DNA of 64,000 bases, taken from NCBI GenBank assembly GCA_038501625.1, contig JAZAYU010000008.1, positions 310,001 through 374,000 of the forward strand, written 5' to 3'. The translations under genes and the position numbers were made by a program. Under the pieces are notes generated by a model. That model was not told the origin of the DNA and made no database searches. It was given only the letters and a program-made list of their open reading frames with translations. Below, piece by piece: positions 11,701 through 20,710 of the stretch. The DNA comes from Corbicula japonica. Lineage: Eukaryota > Mollusca > Bivalvia > Venerida > Cyrenidae. The number at the start of each line of letters is the position of its first letter. Position 1 is the first letter of the stretch.

Positions 11701-14265
11701 TTAAAAGAATTGATAAAGTATAAGAGTTACTTTAAGCGAGTCGTGGGACTTAGTTGTTCCTATTAATGTTAACAGCTAGGTAACATAAATGTATACAGTG
11801 GTTTTTGTAGTGTTATCTACTGTGTGGGTCAATTTGGTTTTTTCTACACATAAGTGAACTTGTTGATGTTGGTACCAAAGAGGATTACCATATTCATCAA
11901 AAAATTACCAAACACCACCTTTTTTGAGGTGAGTACATTGCTTTGGAATCTATCCTTCATGTAAATAAATATGACTGGTAAGTTTAACGAATGAAATAAA
12001 ATTGAAAAATTTGTAATCAAGTTCTAATTTTATGAATGAGTTAAACTATACCAGTCATACTAGTTACCAACCACCACCCTACTGTAATTTTTTGTCATAA
12101 ATTACTGTTTTCACTTGGTCAGTAAAACTGATCTGGCACATGCGCGGTGATATCACTGAGACGCTTGATTTTCTTATTCAAGCATTAAACGCATGCGCCT
12201 ATGCGAGTCTGACTGTAAACAAGGGAAGTAAATCCTACATGTAAATAAACATGACTGGTAAGTTTAACTCATTCATAAAATTTGAACTTGATTACAAATT
12301 TTTCAATTTGACATAAGCCATTTCTCTGTAATTGATCACTGATAAACAAAGTTCGCAAGTTCTAGACAAGTTGCTGAAAAGGTTTTTATGAAAAGTGATT
12401 GGTGCAAAAGCTATGACCTATTACTGGGTAAAGTGACATTGAAAATCAACATTAAACTTTCGGAATAAAACTTTTAAAAGTTTTGGCCGGTTTTGTAGAC
12501 CAAGTTCAGTAATGTGTTGTGGACAGGTGTGTAGGAGGGACAGTTTTCTAGTCTGATGGTAGCCTATCCACAGATTGAGTGATTGTTTCAATACATGACT
12601 GTGTTGTATGATAACAAAGTTTTGCCCCATGATATTGTAGAGAAAGTCTGAGGATGCTGAAGAGGAGAGTGCCAAGAAAGCCAAGCAGGATAGCGGAGAT
12701 GGTGATGCTAAAGCTGACACTGAATCAACAAAAGAAGCCGAGGGTGAGACTGCCAAGGAAACCAGGCCAGAAGATGCTGATGCTAAAATGGACAGTGAAT
12801 CAAAACCAGAGGCTGATGGTGAGAATGCTAAGGAATCCAAGATAGGAGGGGAAGATGGTGATGCTAAAATGGATAGTGAATCAAAACCAGAGGCTGATGG
12901 TGAGAATGCTAAGGAATCCAAGACAGGAGGTGAAGATGGTGATGCTAAAGCAGACAGTGAATCAAAACCAGAGGCTGACGGGCAGTGTGCTAAGAAAGCT
13001 AAGATGGATTGTGGAGATGGTGATGCTAAACCAGACACAGAACCAAAAGTCAATGGACATTCAGAAAAGGCAAGATTTTTTCTGCAAGAGAATATTTCAT
13101 TCAAAAGAGTTTGTTTCCTTACTGTCAATTAAAAAAATCTCAATCTGCGCCAGCCAGATTTCAAAAATGTTTTATAGGAATATTCTTTGGATCTTCCTCC
13201 ATGAAAGTTAGTCAAGCCATAAAGTTTAATAAAAAAAACATGGCCAGCAAGGTTTGGGGCTTTTCTTCCCTATGATATCTTAAAGGAAAACTTTTAAACA
13301 GCTTCAAAAATATGCTACACCAATAATGTGACTATTTTGTTGGAATGTGCAAACTTTCTCATTGTGTAGCCCTTTCGAAGAAATGGCGATACATAGGGAT
13401 TGCTTTGTCCGTCCGTTGGTCTGTCCGTCTGTCACGTAAACTTAACATTGGCTATAACTTTGCCATTTCTTAATATTTCTTAATGAAACTTTCAAATTAT
13501 ATTGCTTATGACCACAGGCTCATGATGATGCCAAATTCTTTGGGTCAGGGACACATTTGATGAAGTTATGCCCCTTTTTGTACTTTGATTTTGACATGAA
13601 AACTTAACGTTGACTATAACTTTGCCATTTCTCAATATTTCTTCATGAAACTTTCAAATTATATTTCTTATGACAACACGCTCATGATGATGCTGAATTC
13701 TTTAGGTCAAGGTCACATTTGGTTGAGTTATGACCCTTTTTGAACATTTTTTGTTGTTTTCCGACATTGTACCAAAAAGGGCAACACAAGTGTTCAACTG
13801 AACACTCATCTAGTTTTATAATAAATAAGGCTACTTGTGAATTTGACTGATTGTAAGGATTCATTAAAATGTTTCGCACTTGTGAATTTGACTTTGATTG
13901 TAAGGATTCATTAAAATGTTTAGCAATTTGAAATTTTCTCTTCTAAAGCAAGATTGGCTAGGGCTTAATATTACAGGTGCAGACTTCATGGCGCTCTGTT
14001 TGATGAAGGTGCTGTTGAGCAAAGAATTCTTGACTACCACAAGCTTACAGAGATGATTTAAGCAAAACTTCAACCTTTTAAGTGCTAGTGAAATGGTCTA
14101 AAATGGTCCACCATTGAAGACCTCGAATAAAAAATGCTTTAAAAATCTACTCGGGTTCAAATTAAAGCAAGTCCTTTACATCAATTCAGCCATTCAATGT
14201 TTAATAATAGATTGATGTTAATCTTTCAGGAGACTCCACAGGAAGCCATGGAAACTGCATCCTGA
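2701..14265 (+). CDS. NASP: NASP-like histone chaperone, C-terminal three exons (5' partial)
   Basis: Coding exons seen: 2701-2799, 12641-13069 and 14230-14265, all in phase 0; TGA stop at 14263-14265. The first exon encodes SDISHLIKRK and the second opens RKSEDAEEESAKKAKQ. Together they match the conserved SDISHLVRKKRK-type nuclear-localisation tail of animal NASP (N1/N2 family), which carries H3-H4 dimers in the nucleus and protects soluble histone. The TPR repeats that bind histone lie left of the window. The second exon is very acidic and polar and contains 81-bp tandem repeats encoding DSESKPEADGENAKESK-like units. The final exon encodes ETPQEAMETAS. The donor after 13069 is GC (AAAAG|GCAAGA), so the last intron is predicted to be GC-AG; reading through would instead end at 13132. 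The ~9.8-kb first intron holds a DIRS retrotransposon. Confidence 0.87.
3243..3258. repeat. Poly-G tract (16 G)
   Basis: An uninterrupted run of 16 G, with further G-rich sequence on both sides, in the NASP intron. Such runs can form G-quadruplexes and are often mis-sized in assemblies. Confidence 0.9.
3552..3715 (+). repeat. DIRS left inverted terminal repeat
   Basis: Runs from CAATTTTATTTCATTCG to CCAGATCAGTTTTACT. Most of it is repeated in reverse complement at 12121-12303 with few mismatches; shared blocks include CCCTTGTTTACAGTCAGACT and GAATAAGAAAATCAAGCGTC. Confidence 0.92.
5237..8942. mobile_element. Non-autonomous hAT-like DNA transposon (3706 bp) nested in DIRS
   Basis: Ends are CAGGGTTGGC (5237-5246) and its exact reverse complement GCCAACCCTG (8933-8942). 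The flanks carry the perfect 8-bp direct repeat TACTAAAG (5229-5236 and 8943-8950), the hAT target-duplication length. Both subterminal regions are packed with ACTGGTCA / TGACCAGT-type words, plausibly transposase-binding repeats. No frame of 60 codons or more is seen inside, so no transposase is encoded. Precise removal restores continuous sequence of the host DIRS element. Confidence 0.92.
5252..5350. repeat. Left subterminal TGGTCA repeats of the hAT-like element
   Basis: At least eight close-spaced TGGTCA or GACCGG words (for example TGGTCAATACTGGTCAATAG). The right end has the opposite strand version near 8835-8890 (TTGACCAGTATTGACCAATA). Confidence 0.8.
9163..10430 (+). pseudogene. DIRS reverse transcriptase / RNase H, frameshifted
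   Basis: Across frames one can read FKMDTLSKVI, DWEISIDLHDAYMYLPI, then CFGPTVAPRVFTQIV and IRLAEYLDHWLALNQER. This order is characteristic of DIRS reverse transcriptases. The usual DDWL-type catalytic pair appears as LDHWL, so one Asp is lost. Further on, LLKTGNTTVVQYINI and GTRSSQLCFQAWNLWNLAI match the RNase H region. At least four frame changes or stops occur. Confidence 0.85.
10555..11670 (+). pseudogene. DIRS tyrosine recombinase, decayed
   Basis: Readable blocks include GLQYRTVSGYRSMLSAVLSP and HPYVIRLLKGMFNSSPP, then FLIAITSFRRGSDTLSE and KAYSTRALNVSLALFQG, ending AHWSIVIFPRFLTS. These correspond to the N-terminal SAM-like part, the first catalytic Arg region and the C-terminal R..H/W..Y region of DIRS recombinases. 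At the end, where family members usually have a catalytic Tyr, the frame reads Leu (RFL). In-frame stops occur at about 11077, 11150 and 11510. Confidence 0.8.
11958..12058 (+). repeat. DIRS internal complementary region
   Basis: The first half (ATGACTGGTAAGTTTAACGA through AAAATTG) is the reverse complement of the outer edge of the left terminal repeat. The second half (AAAAATTTGTAATCAAG through CCAGTCAT) is the reverse complement of the outer edge of the right repeat. The two halves abut, as if copied from a circular junction. This arrangement is diagnostic of DIRS elements, where it is thought to template end completion. Confidence 0.92.
12121..12303 (-). repeat. DIRS right inverted terminal repeat
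   Basis: Reverse complement of the left repeat, starting AGTAAAACTGATCTGGCAC. It carries about 20 bp more at its outer edge (TTGATTACAAATTTTT). That outer edge is copied in the internal complementary region. Confidence 0.92.
12700..13060 (+). repeat. In-frame 81-bp coding tandem repeat in NASP
   Basis: About four imperfect units of 27 codons, each opening with a DAKMDSESKPEADGEN-like sequence and ending in a GGEDG-like turn. The two middle units are nearly identical in DNA; the outer ones are diverged (75-bp first unit, shortened last unit). Length is a multiple of three, so copy-number change would keep the frame. Confidence 0.88.
13370..13815. repeat. Dispersed bivalve repeat, copy 2 with two internal tandem units
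   Basis: Begins GTAGCCCTTTCGAAGAAATG and ends CAAGTGTTCAACTGAACACT then CATCTAGTT. The block starting CTTAACATTGGCTATAACTT at about 13440 recurs about 164 bp later, so the element contains two internal tandem units. It lies in the last NASP intron. Confidence 0.75.
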
Positions 14266-14630
14266 AACTTGGAAACACCTTAACATGTTGGAGGACCAGA
14301 TCTGGGAAAATGTGCAAGGAATTTCTGAAAGAAACCAATGTGTACATATTTAAGACAGTGTAGACTTCTACCACTGAACTATTTATATGTTCTCACAGCA
14401 TGTGGACAATCACTAAACATGCATTTGTTTTGGAAATTCATAAGAGGTTTCGTGCAATGTGATTTTGGATGTTTTTGTTGTCGGTGTAAAATCATTAGCC
14501 TGATTTTCTCAAACTTGACTGTTCATCTTTCATCAGATGGATAATAAAACTGTTCAGCAATGTAGAGGGGTTACTTTGTTTGTGAAACTGTTGCCTGATA
14601 AGTTATAATAAAACATGTATTGCCTAATAT
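14266..14630 (+). other. NASP 3' untranslated region with poly(A) signals
   Basis: Follows the TGA at 14263-14265. Two AATAAA hexamers lie at 14543-14548 and 14607-14612, either of which could set the transcript end. No further coding sequence is visible on this strand before the intergenic gap. Confidence 0.6.
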
Positions 14631-14944
14631 CACCTATTTTGGAGAAGTAAATAGATGAAAAAGGAACTAAGGAATCCACCCATTAGGACAAATATCAAAT
14701 AATTGCATGCTGGTTTGATTGAGCATGTTCATGGACAGTAATGGAAAAGCTGTACTACTGTTCATTGGCCCCTAGCCCTGGGTTTAGCACAACTTGATAT
14801 TTACACAAATGGCATGTATCAGATTCGAAGGCTTCAAAGGGCTAATTGATAAGTTGGTGGTCTTCAGCTGTCCTATTGGTATCTTGATTAACTCCTTTTA
14901 GAAGTTAACAAGGAAAGTTAACAAGGAGTACATGAATTTCAAGC

Positions 14945-15535
14945 ATCTTAAGGCCCTGAGGTTATAAAACTTCAGTTTGAACATATGCTCAAAACTCAAT
15001 TTTGTGTTTCTTTTTCTACAAGAAAAAGAAATTTTTAAGTTTTTTTCGGTGCAGTATAATTTAAGAACTCTAAGCAGTATACATCAGTTAATTTACTCCT
15101 AGCCCCAATATCACAAAAAATTATTGAGTTGGATTTCAAACTTAACTCAAAGTAATAATTTTAAATTTCTGACGAAATAAAACTTACTCTTTTTGATTTA
15201 ATATAAGTTTATAAAATATTTTTGTTTGAAATGCAGTTTTCAAATTTTGTTATCTTCAAAATTTATTTTAAAAATTCAAAAAAAAATGTTTGAGTAAAAA
15301 CTCAGAAATCTGAGTTTAAACTCAATACATAAATTTTAGAATATCTCATTAAAATGAAATGTTAATTGAAATATTTCCATGCTTTTACGCAGATTACTAA
15401 TAAATCAACCAATATTTGTTCAGTAGAAAATTGAGTTTAAGCCTAACATCGTTCATGATACTGGGGCCTGGGCTTTGAAAATAGAGGTTTGAGCATTAAG
15501 TACAAACTGAAGTTTATGACCATTGACACAGGTCA
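14945..15535. mobile_element. Two nested TIR elements
   Basis: The outer inverted pair is TTATAAAACTTCAGTTTG (about 14963) against CAAACTGAAGTTTATGACC (about 15507). An inner pair is GCCCCAATATCACAAAAA (about 15102) against TCATGATACTGGGGCC (about 15452). Interior is very AT-rich with no frame. Confidence 0.6.
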
Positions 15536-15577
15536 TACTTCAATAGTTGAAAAGGTGGCTTTGAAAGCCACAGAACA

Positions 15578-15973
15578 TACTACCAATTTCGATTTCAATT
15601 AGATTTTGGCGAGTGAGCGACCTCCCGTTAACATCTGTTGCACTGCAACACTTCACAAGATGCCGACCACGTTTGATGTCAAGTGACAACTGTTAAAACT
15701 GCCACTCAGACATAATCATTGCATTTTACATCCGAATAAGGGTTTGCTGCCAATCAAACTTCTGCCGCCATGGGTTCATTCTCGTTTTCTAAATATTTTC
15801 ACTAAAGTAGTAACAAAAGGTGTGGCTTAAAGCAATAAGAAACCTGAAGGCCTGATTAACTATGAACAGCATTCTGTCAATTATACTTTCCCTACGCTAC
15901 TTTTCAAAATAAATATTAGCTGCCGCACATAGTGTTTGATGTTTTGGTTGCAAGTCGAAATCGAAATTTGTAT
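15578..15973. mobile_element. CTACAAATTTC MITE, copy A
   Basis: Starts TA|CTACCAATTTCGATTTCAAT and ends CGAAATTTGTA. The body (GAGTGAGCGACCTCCCGTTA, CTGTTGCACTGCAACACTTC, AACAAAAGGTGTGGCTTAAA) is shared with copies at 39698 and 40795. Ends and TA flanks suggest a Tc1/mariner-type non-autonomous element; this copy's right TA is degraded. Confidence 0.8.
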
Positions 15974-16094
15974 TGTCCAACAACATTGACCTGGCACTCA
16001 TGAATTTGACCCTGTAGTCGGTATATTTCGTAAACTTTAATTTAAATCGATATGTTTTGTATAACCAATTTTAATGAGCTACAAAATGTAAGAA

Positions 16095-16165
16095 GCCCGC
16101 TTAGCGCAGTTGGTAAGTGTTTAAATTCGAGAATAACGACGTAAACTTGTGGGTTCGAATTAATG
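16095..16165 (+). repeat. tRNA-like SINE head or tRNA pseudogene
   Basis: GCCCGCTTAGCGCAGTTGGT resembles a tRNA acceptor, D arm and box A. GTGGGTTCGAATT resembles box B. The anticodon arm does not fold well, so it is not called a functional tRNA. Confidence 0.5.
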
Positions 16166-16474
16166 TTTTAGCCACTTTTGTTTGTTTTATTTTAATTTGA
16201 AAAAATTTTCATTCTTTTAAAACTCACATAGACTGTTATTTTTCTGTGTAAACTACCGGTGTAGTGTGAAGTATTTTATAACTGAATATTTTGCGTGTAT
16301 AGGCTAAAGTAAACTGCATATATAGCCTATACGGTTGCATAATGTCACAAATAAAATTGTAGAAAAACACTATTCAAAGGGTATTCTAAAACCAGATGTA
16401 CGAGTAGTAAAACAATTTCAAATGATTTTTTTACAAGTAAAAGAAAAAAAAGTGCAATTTTATAAAATAATGTT

Positions 16475-16548
16475 TGTAAGGATTCGAACCAGAGACCATC
16501 AGATCCGTAGTCTGGCATGTATACCAATACACCGCAACTGACTAACGT
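16475..16548 (-). repeat. tRNA-Arg(ACG)-like pseudogene or SINE head
   Basis: On the minus strand it reads TTGCGGTGTATTGGTATACA, then CCAGACTACGGATCTGATGG, then CTCTGGTTCGAATCC. The anticodon loop CTACGGA between CAGA and TCTG places ACG at the anticodon, and box B is intact. The acceptor stem does not pair, so a pseudogene or SINE head is likelier than a working gene. Confidence 0.55.
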
Positions 16549-17140
16549 TCGGAGTGAACAATTATATCGATTTGTTCTCTGGTTACATGTATGTACCGGT
16601 GTTTTTCCTATGACCTTTACGAAATTAAATGAGGTGCCAGGTCAATATTGTTGGACAATAGTAAAAAAATGTGAAACTAGAATGTGTCCTCGGTTACTGA
16701 TGCCCCACTGCTACAACAACAGTTGTAACAAAGGTCATAAGTCTGATAATAATCGTGCAGGAAAAAATCTTTTATCTAGGATCACTTACACATCCTGCTT
16801 GATCATCTTTGCATGTTTGAAAGAAATTTGCCCAATAGTTAATGAGTTGATGACAAAGATTTGGGGGACAGACGGGTGCAACTCTATAATACCTCAATCT
16901 ACCACATAGATATTGCAGGCTTGGTTTTAGCCTGGTTATGGCCACTTTTGAAATGCATATTACTGCCCAAATAGCTCAGCCCAGGGTTACATGCAACTCG
17001 TTTACACCAGTAAAATCTACAATTATGATCCATCTCGAACCAGGTCATGCTTGCATATAGTGGTGAACATGGAACCCTCTGTGTGGTATTTTTAGATTAA
17101 TAAATATCCTGCATTTCACAGTGAATGCCAAAGGCAAACA

Positions 17141-17325
17141 TTAACCCTTTATATATATATACATTTTACCACAATGAGAAGATCAAGATCAGCTGGCACA
17201 TCTGTGACGTCTCCTCAGAATCTGCAGTTTGTTTTTTGGTCAGATATAACCTAATAAAAAGCAAACAGTGCAGATCCTGATCAGATGGCAGATAATGGAT
17301 AGGCATTTATGCCCCGAAAGGGAGG
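17141..17325. mobile_element. GATC-rich TTAA fold-back MITE, partial copy
   Basis: Begins TTAACCCTTTATATATATAT and contains AGATCAGCTGGCACATCTGT and GTGCAGATCCTGATCAGATG. The right end is degraded. Confidence 0.65.
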
Positions 17326-17825
17326 CAAACAAAAATCACAGACTGTCCAGGCTGCATATCAGTCTCGTGATGAAGCTGTAACTCTGGAGGACAAATTTCA
17401 AAATAACTTGCAAGGGTGTAAGCCATTTTTAGGAAACATGTAGTGTTACTAGAACTAGAATTTTCGTGTCTGGATTGATTTTAACTTCCTTGTGAATTTT
17501 AAATTTTGGGAATATCAAAGTAACTTTGCTTATGATTTTAAATAACCCTTTACCCATCAACAAGTCCTGACTGAACCAAACACAAAAATATGTCAAGCTC
17601 TTCTGTACCTTGTGCTGATCATACATTTTTGTCGAGCCTGCTTACAGTAGGCCTAAACTAGATTTGGTTTTCAGTTTTGGTTTCTAAAGGATGGTTTAGT
17701 GTATGTGTTCACGAGTCGATCCATCCCACTGGATTTGTAGAGACCATAACTTTGACATGCATTGAGCAATCTTAATATTTCACATGAATGTTGATCGTTG
17801 TGAGATGCAGTGTTGCATGTGAAGG

Positions 17826-17927
17826 TCAGGGCCCAAGATCATAAAACTAATTTTTGAGATCAGTCTCAAATCTCAAAGATCTGATTGGCTAAAATGTGAC
17901 TGGTCTTTTGTGATCTTGAGCCCAGGT
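17826..17927. mobile_element. Hairpin MITE, degraded copy
   Basis: Contains AGTCTCAAATCTCAAAGATC, CTGATTGGCT and TTTTGTGATCTTGAGCCCAGG. It matches the arms of the ATCTGATTGGCTGAAATGG hairpin family seen intact at 22848, 23697, 36889 and 57853. Confidence 0.6.
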
Positions 17928-18997
17928 TATGTCAGAGCTTGTCGGGTCAATAAATTTGACATGAATTCATGCCACTGCTGGGCAGTATACAAGTGTCTAC
18001 CTGCTTTCACAGGCGGCAAGGGAAGGTCTACCACTGACCATGGCAACTTGTCTTAAAAAGTAGTACTCTAGGCCCAAACATTGTTAAGTTCTGAATCATA
18101 AAACTATAGGGGTCATCCAACAACAGCTTACATGCCCAACTACTACAGGTTAAAAGCTTGGTTACTGACAAAGTGACCAACAGATGTGCAAAGCTCGGGC
18201 TTCCTTTCAGACTAGGAAACAATTAATTCAGATGATACATGTGCAGATAACAAACCTCTCCAGGTAAGATAAATGACCACATTAATATCATTTGTATATT
18301 TTAACCCATTTACTCTTGTGTGTTCACTCAACTTTTGAAAATACTTGGCACAAATCTAGGCCTTTGTGTACCTGTCACATCTGAAAGCTTTGGATGAAAT
18401 AATCTGGCCACTTGACTGGGAATAGTTTTCTAAACACCACATAGAGGTTCTCTTGTTCATGGGACTGACAGGACTTCAGCTCACAAGCCAAGGAAGTAAA
18501 AGGAATAATATAGACCAAGACAGTGTTTCATTTTATTTGTTCCATTTAGTTTCTTCGAAAATTCATGCAGTTTAATATGTGCACACGGGGTATATCTGTG
18601 AGGTTTCACCAGTGACAAGATACTATCCTGACACTAATGAGGTGTGTAAATTACCAAATAAGATTCTGACCGATTCCGTAAATTGTAACAATGCAGAAAT
18701 TCACCTTCAGAAAACCTCTGAATGCTAACCATCCTACTGACTGCAAACTTGTGGGTCTTTAGCTTTTGGCACAATAAAATGATCTCTATTGTGGCAATAC
18801 AGGATTAATCAATTGTGATGGTGCAGGACACAGATTAAGGTGCAAAAATCTATTTTACCAGTGATCTAACACTATATAAAATGCATGTTCAATGTACTAT
18901 TTTTACCAACTTACTTTTGTTCACATATTGAAGCTCTCAGCAAAACTGTGCTCCAAAATGGAATGTTCATGTACTTGATAGCAACAGAAACATGCTA

Positions 18998-19197
18998 TTA
19001 ACCCTTTCCTTCATAGCTGATAGACACACCCTGCCGTCTGATCAGGATCTAAACTGTTCGCTATTTGATTTATTAGCTTATTTCTGACCAAAAAGCGACC
19101 AGTGCAGATCCTGATCAGACGGCACGGATGTGCCGGCTGATCTGGATCTACACTGGTCGCACATTCATAAAAAAAAAATTATGGAGGAAAGGGTTAA
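18998..19197. mobile_element. GATC-rich TTAA fold-back MITE (200 bp)
   Basis: Flanked by TTAA on both sides, with ends CCCTTTCCTTCAT and GAGGAAAGGG. The interior has GTCTGATCAGGATCTAAACT, a spacer, then GCAGATCCTGATCAGACGGC and GCCGGCTGATCTGGATCTAC. The left arm is shortened. End sequence and TTAA duplication are piggyBac-like. Confidence 0.85.
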
Positions 19198-19360
19198 GAT
19201 TTATATACTTCTGATTTCTTTGAACCCATTTAGAGTACCGGTAATTTAGTGATTTTTTGAATAAATTGTGTTCACATTTAAATAATGCACACCAAAAGCA
19301 TCTACATCATTAAGATCATTATGTCAATTGATGTGGTAACACATCCCAAGAAACAAAACA

Positions 19361-19582
19361 AAACCCTTTTCTCCAACCATGTAGCTGATCTCTATGGGCA
19401 AACAGTGAACATCCAGATCAGCCAGCATGTCTGATCAGGATGTACACTTTGCTTTTACATTTATCAGGTTACTTTTTACTAAGAACAGTAGATCCAGATC
19501 AGATAGCACAGTCATGCCAGCTGATCTGGTTCTTCACTGGTCCAACATGCAATAACCCCGTATATATGGAGTAAAGGGGTAA
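19361..19582. mobile_element. GATC-rich TTAA fold-back MITE, diverged
   Basis: Ends ACCCTTTTCTCCA and TGGAGTAAAGGGG. Interior has AACATCCAGATCAGCCAGCA and CAGCTGATCTGGTTCTTCAC. Confidence 0.75.
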
Positions 19583-20159
19583 TTTTCAAAGATTACAGGA
19601 CTTGTATGTTTGTTGAAGCTTAAATGCAAGTGTAATTAATACCAAATGCATGCATGGTGAAATAATGGACATACCAGTGATCTAGACGAGTGAACAAAGA
19701 TGCCCAAGTTCTTTTTCCAAACATGATCAAAATTTCATTATCATGGTAATCACATGTTATATATTACATTTTTAAGTCTATTAAAAAAAGAAATTAAAAA
19801 AAAAAGATAAAAAATATTTTGGACAAATCTCATGTTTTAGGTGGGGATGTAAAATCTGTGTCATTTTCATAGCCTGAAAAATGCAAGTTGCATTTGCCAG
19901 CAAACTCCTGGGTCATTGTTTCTATTGCTGTCATAGATGCTTTTAATGAAAACACTTTTTAAGACTATTAAAACAATTCCATATAAAAATCATGATAAAA
20001 ATAATTAACAATTCATCAATTGAATAAATACAAAAATATTTTACAATTTCACTTAAAACACATAATTTTTCTTACAATCCATGATTCTGACACTTCTCCT
20101 TCGTAAATAACTAATAACATACCCTTTTTAAACTTGTGTCACAGTTAGAAACTTTTAAG

Positions 20160-20387
20160 TTAACCCTTGTTATCCATGAGTGAACAGTGTAGATCCAGAT
20201 CAGCTGCCACATCTGTGCCTGTTGATCAGGATCTACACAGTTCGCTTTCTGATTAATTACGTTTTTTTGCTAACCAAGAAGGGAACAGTATAGATCTAGA
20301 TCAGATGGCACCATGGTCTTGCTGGATGATCTCAATCTACACTTGTCACACACACAATAAAACCTGTTGATATGAAGTAAAGGGTTA
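20160..20387. mobile_element. GATC-rich TTAA fold-back MITE
   Basis: Starts TTAACCCTTGTTATCCATGA and ends GAAGTAAAGGGTTA. Interior has GTGTAGATCCAGATCAGCTG and GTTGATCAGGATCTACACAG. It lies just downstream of the ABCD3 stop codon. Confidence 0.82.
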
Positions 20388-20710
20388 TACACTTACATTA
20401 TACAGTAATTCTCACTGATGAACCTTCACTGGCACAACATAGGCTAGAATTTTACAGTGACAGAAATAATGAAGGTTGCTCTATGTTGTCATTAAATGAT
20501 AAAATGTTCATCGTGAAAAATATATAAAACAAACGTTAATGTTACCGGTATATTTTCTTCCAATGAATAGTTCTTTGGAATAAATAATATCTTTACTTGA
20601 CACAATTTGAACTTCAACTGCTCATTTTTTTAGAAAACATCATTCCATTATGGCTGGACTGCATGGATCAATCAAAAGTTGAAGTTACAATGTCTATGAA
20701 TTTCTTTTCA

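Larger units (their letters stand above)
3552..12303 (+). mobile_element. DIRS-type YR retrotransposon, decayed, with a nested hAT-like insertion
   Basis: All parts expected of a DIRS1-like element are present in order. These are a left inverted terminal repeat (3552-3715), a gag-like region, reverse transcriptase and RNase H remnants (about 9163-10430), tyrosine-recombinase remnants (about 10555-11670), an internal complementary region (11958-12058) and a right inverted terminal repeat (12121-12303). Removing the hAT-like insert and one copy of its 8-bp duplication leaves about 5.04 kb, a normal DIRS length. It lies in the large NASP intron on the same strand. Frameshifts and stops break every domain, so it cannot act by itself. 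No target duplication is seen, as is usual for tyrosine-recombinase integration. Confidence 0.93.
14620..20710. other. Intergenic region between NASP and ABCD3 (tail to tail)
   Basis: Six kb with no supported gene. It holds a nested TIR element, a CTACAAATTTC MITE, two tRNA-like sequences and several GATC-rich fold-back MITEs, listed separately. The frames at 16335-16909, 17429-17626 and 18028-18222 have no motif and overlap repeats. Confidence 0.6.

Noticed and set aside
12421..13128. 235-codon minus-strand Ser/Ala/Pro-rich frame
   Set aside because: It is the antisense of the NASP acidic tandem-repeat exon; the repeat keeps an open frame on both strands.
16475..16548. Functional tRNA-Arg gene
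   Set aside because: Anticodon arm and box B look right but the acceptor stem does not pair.
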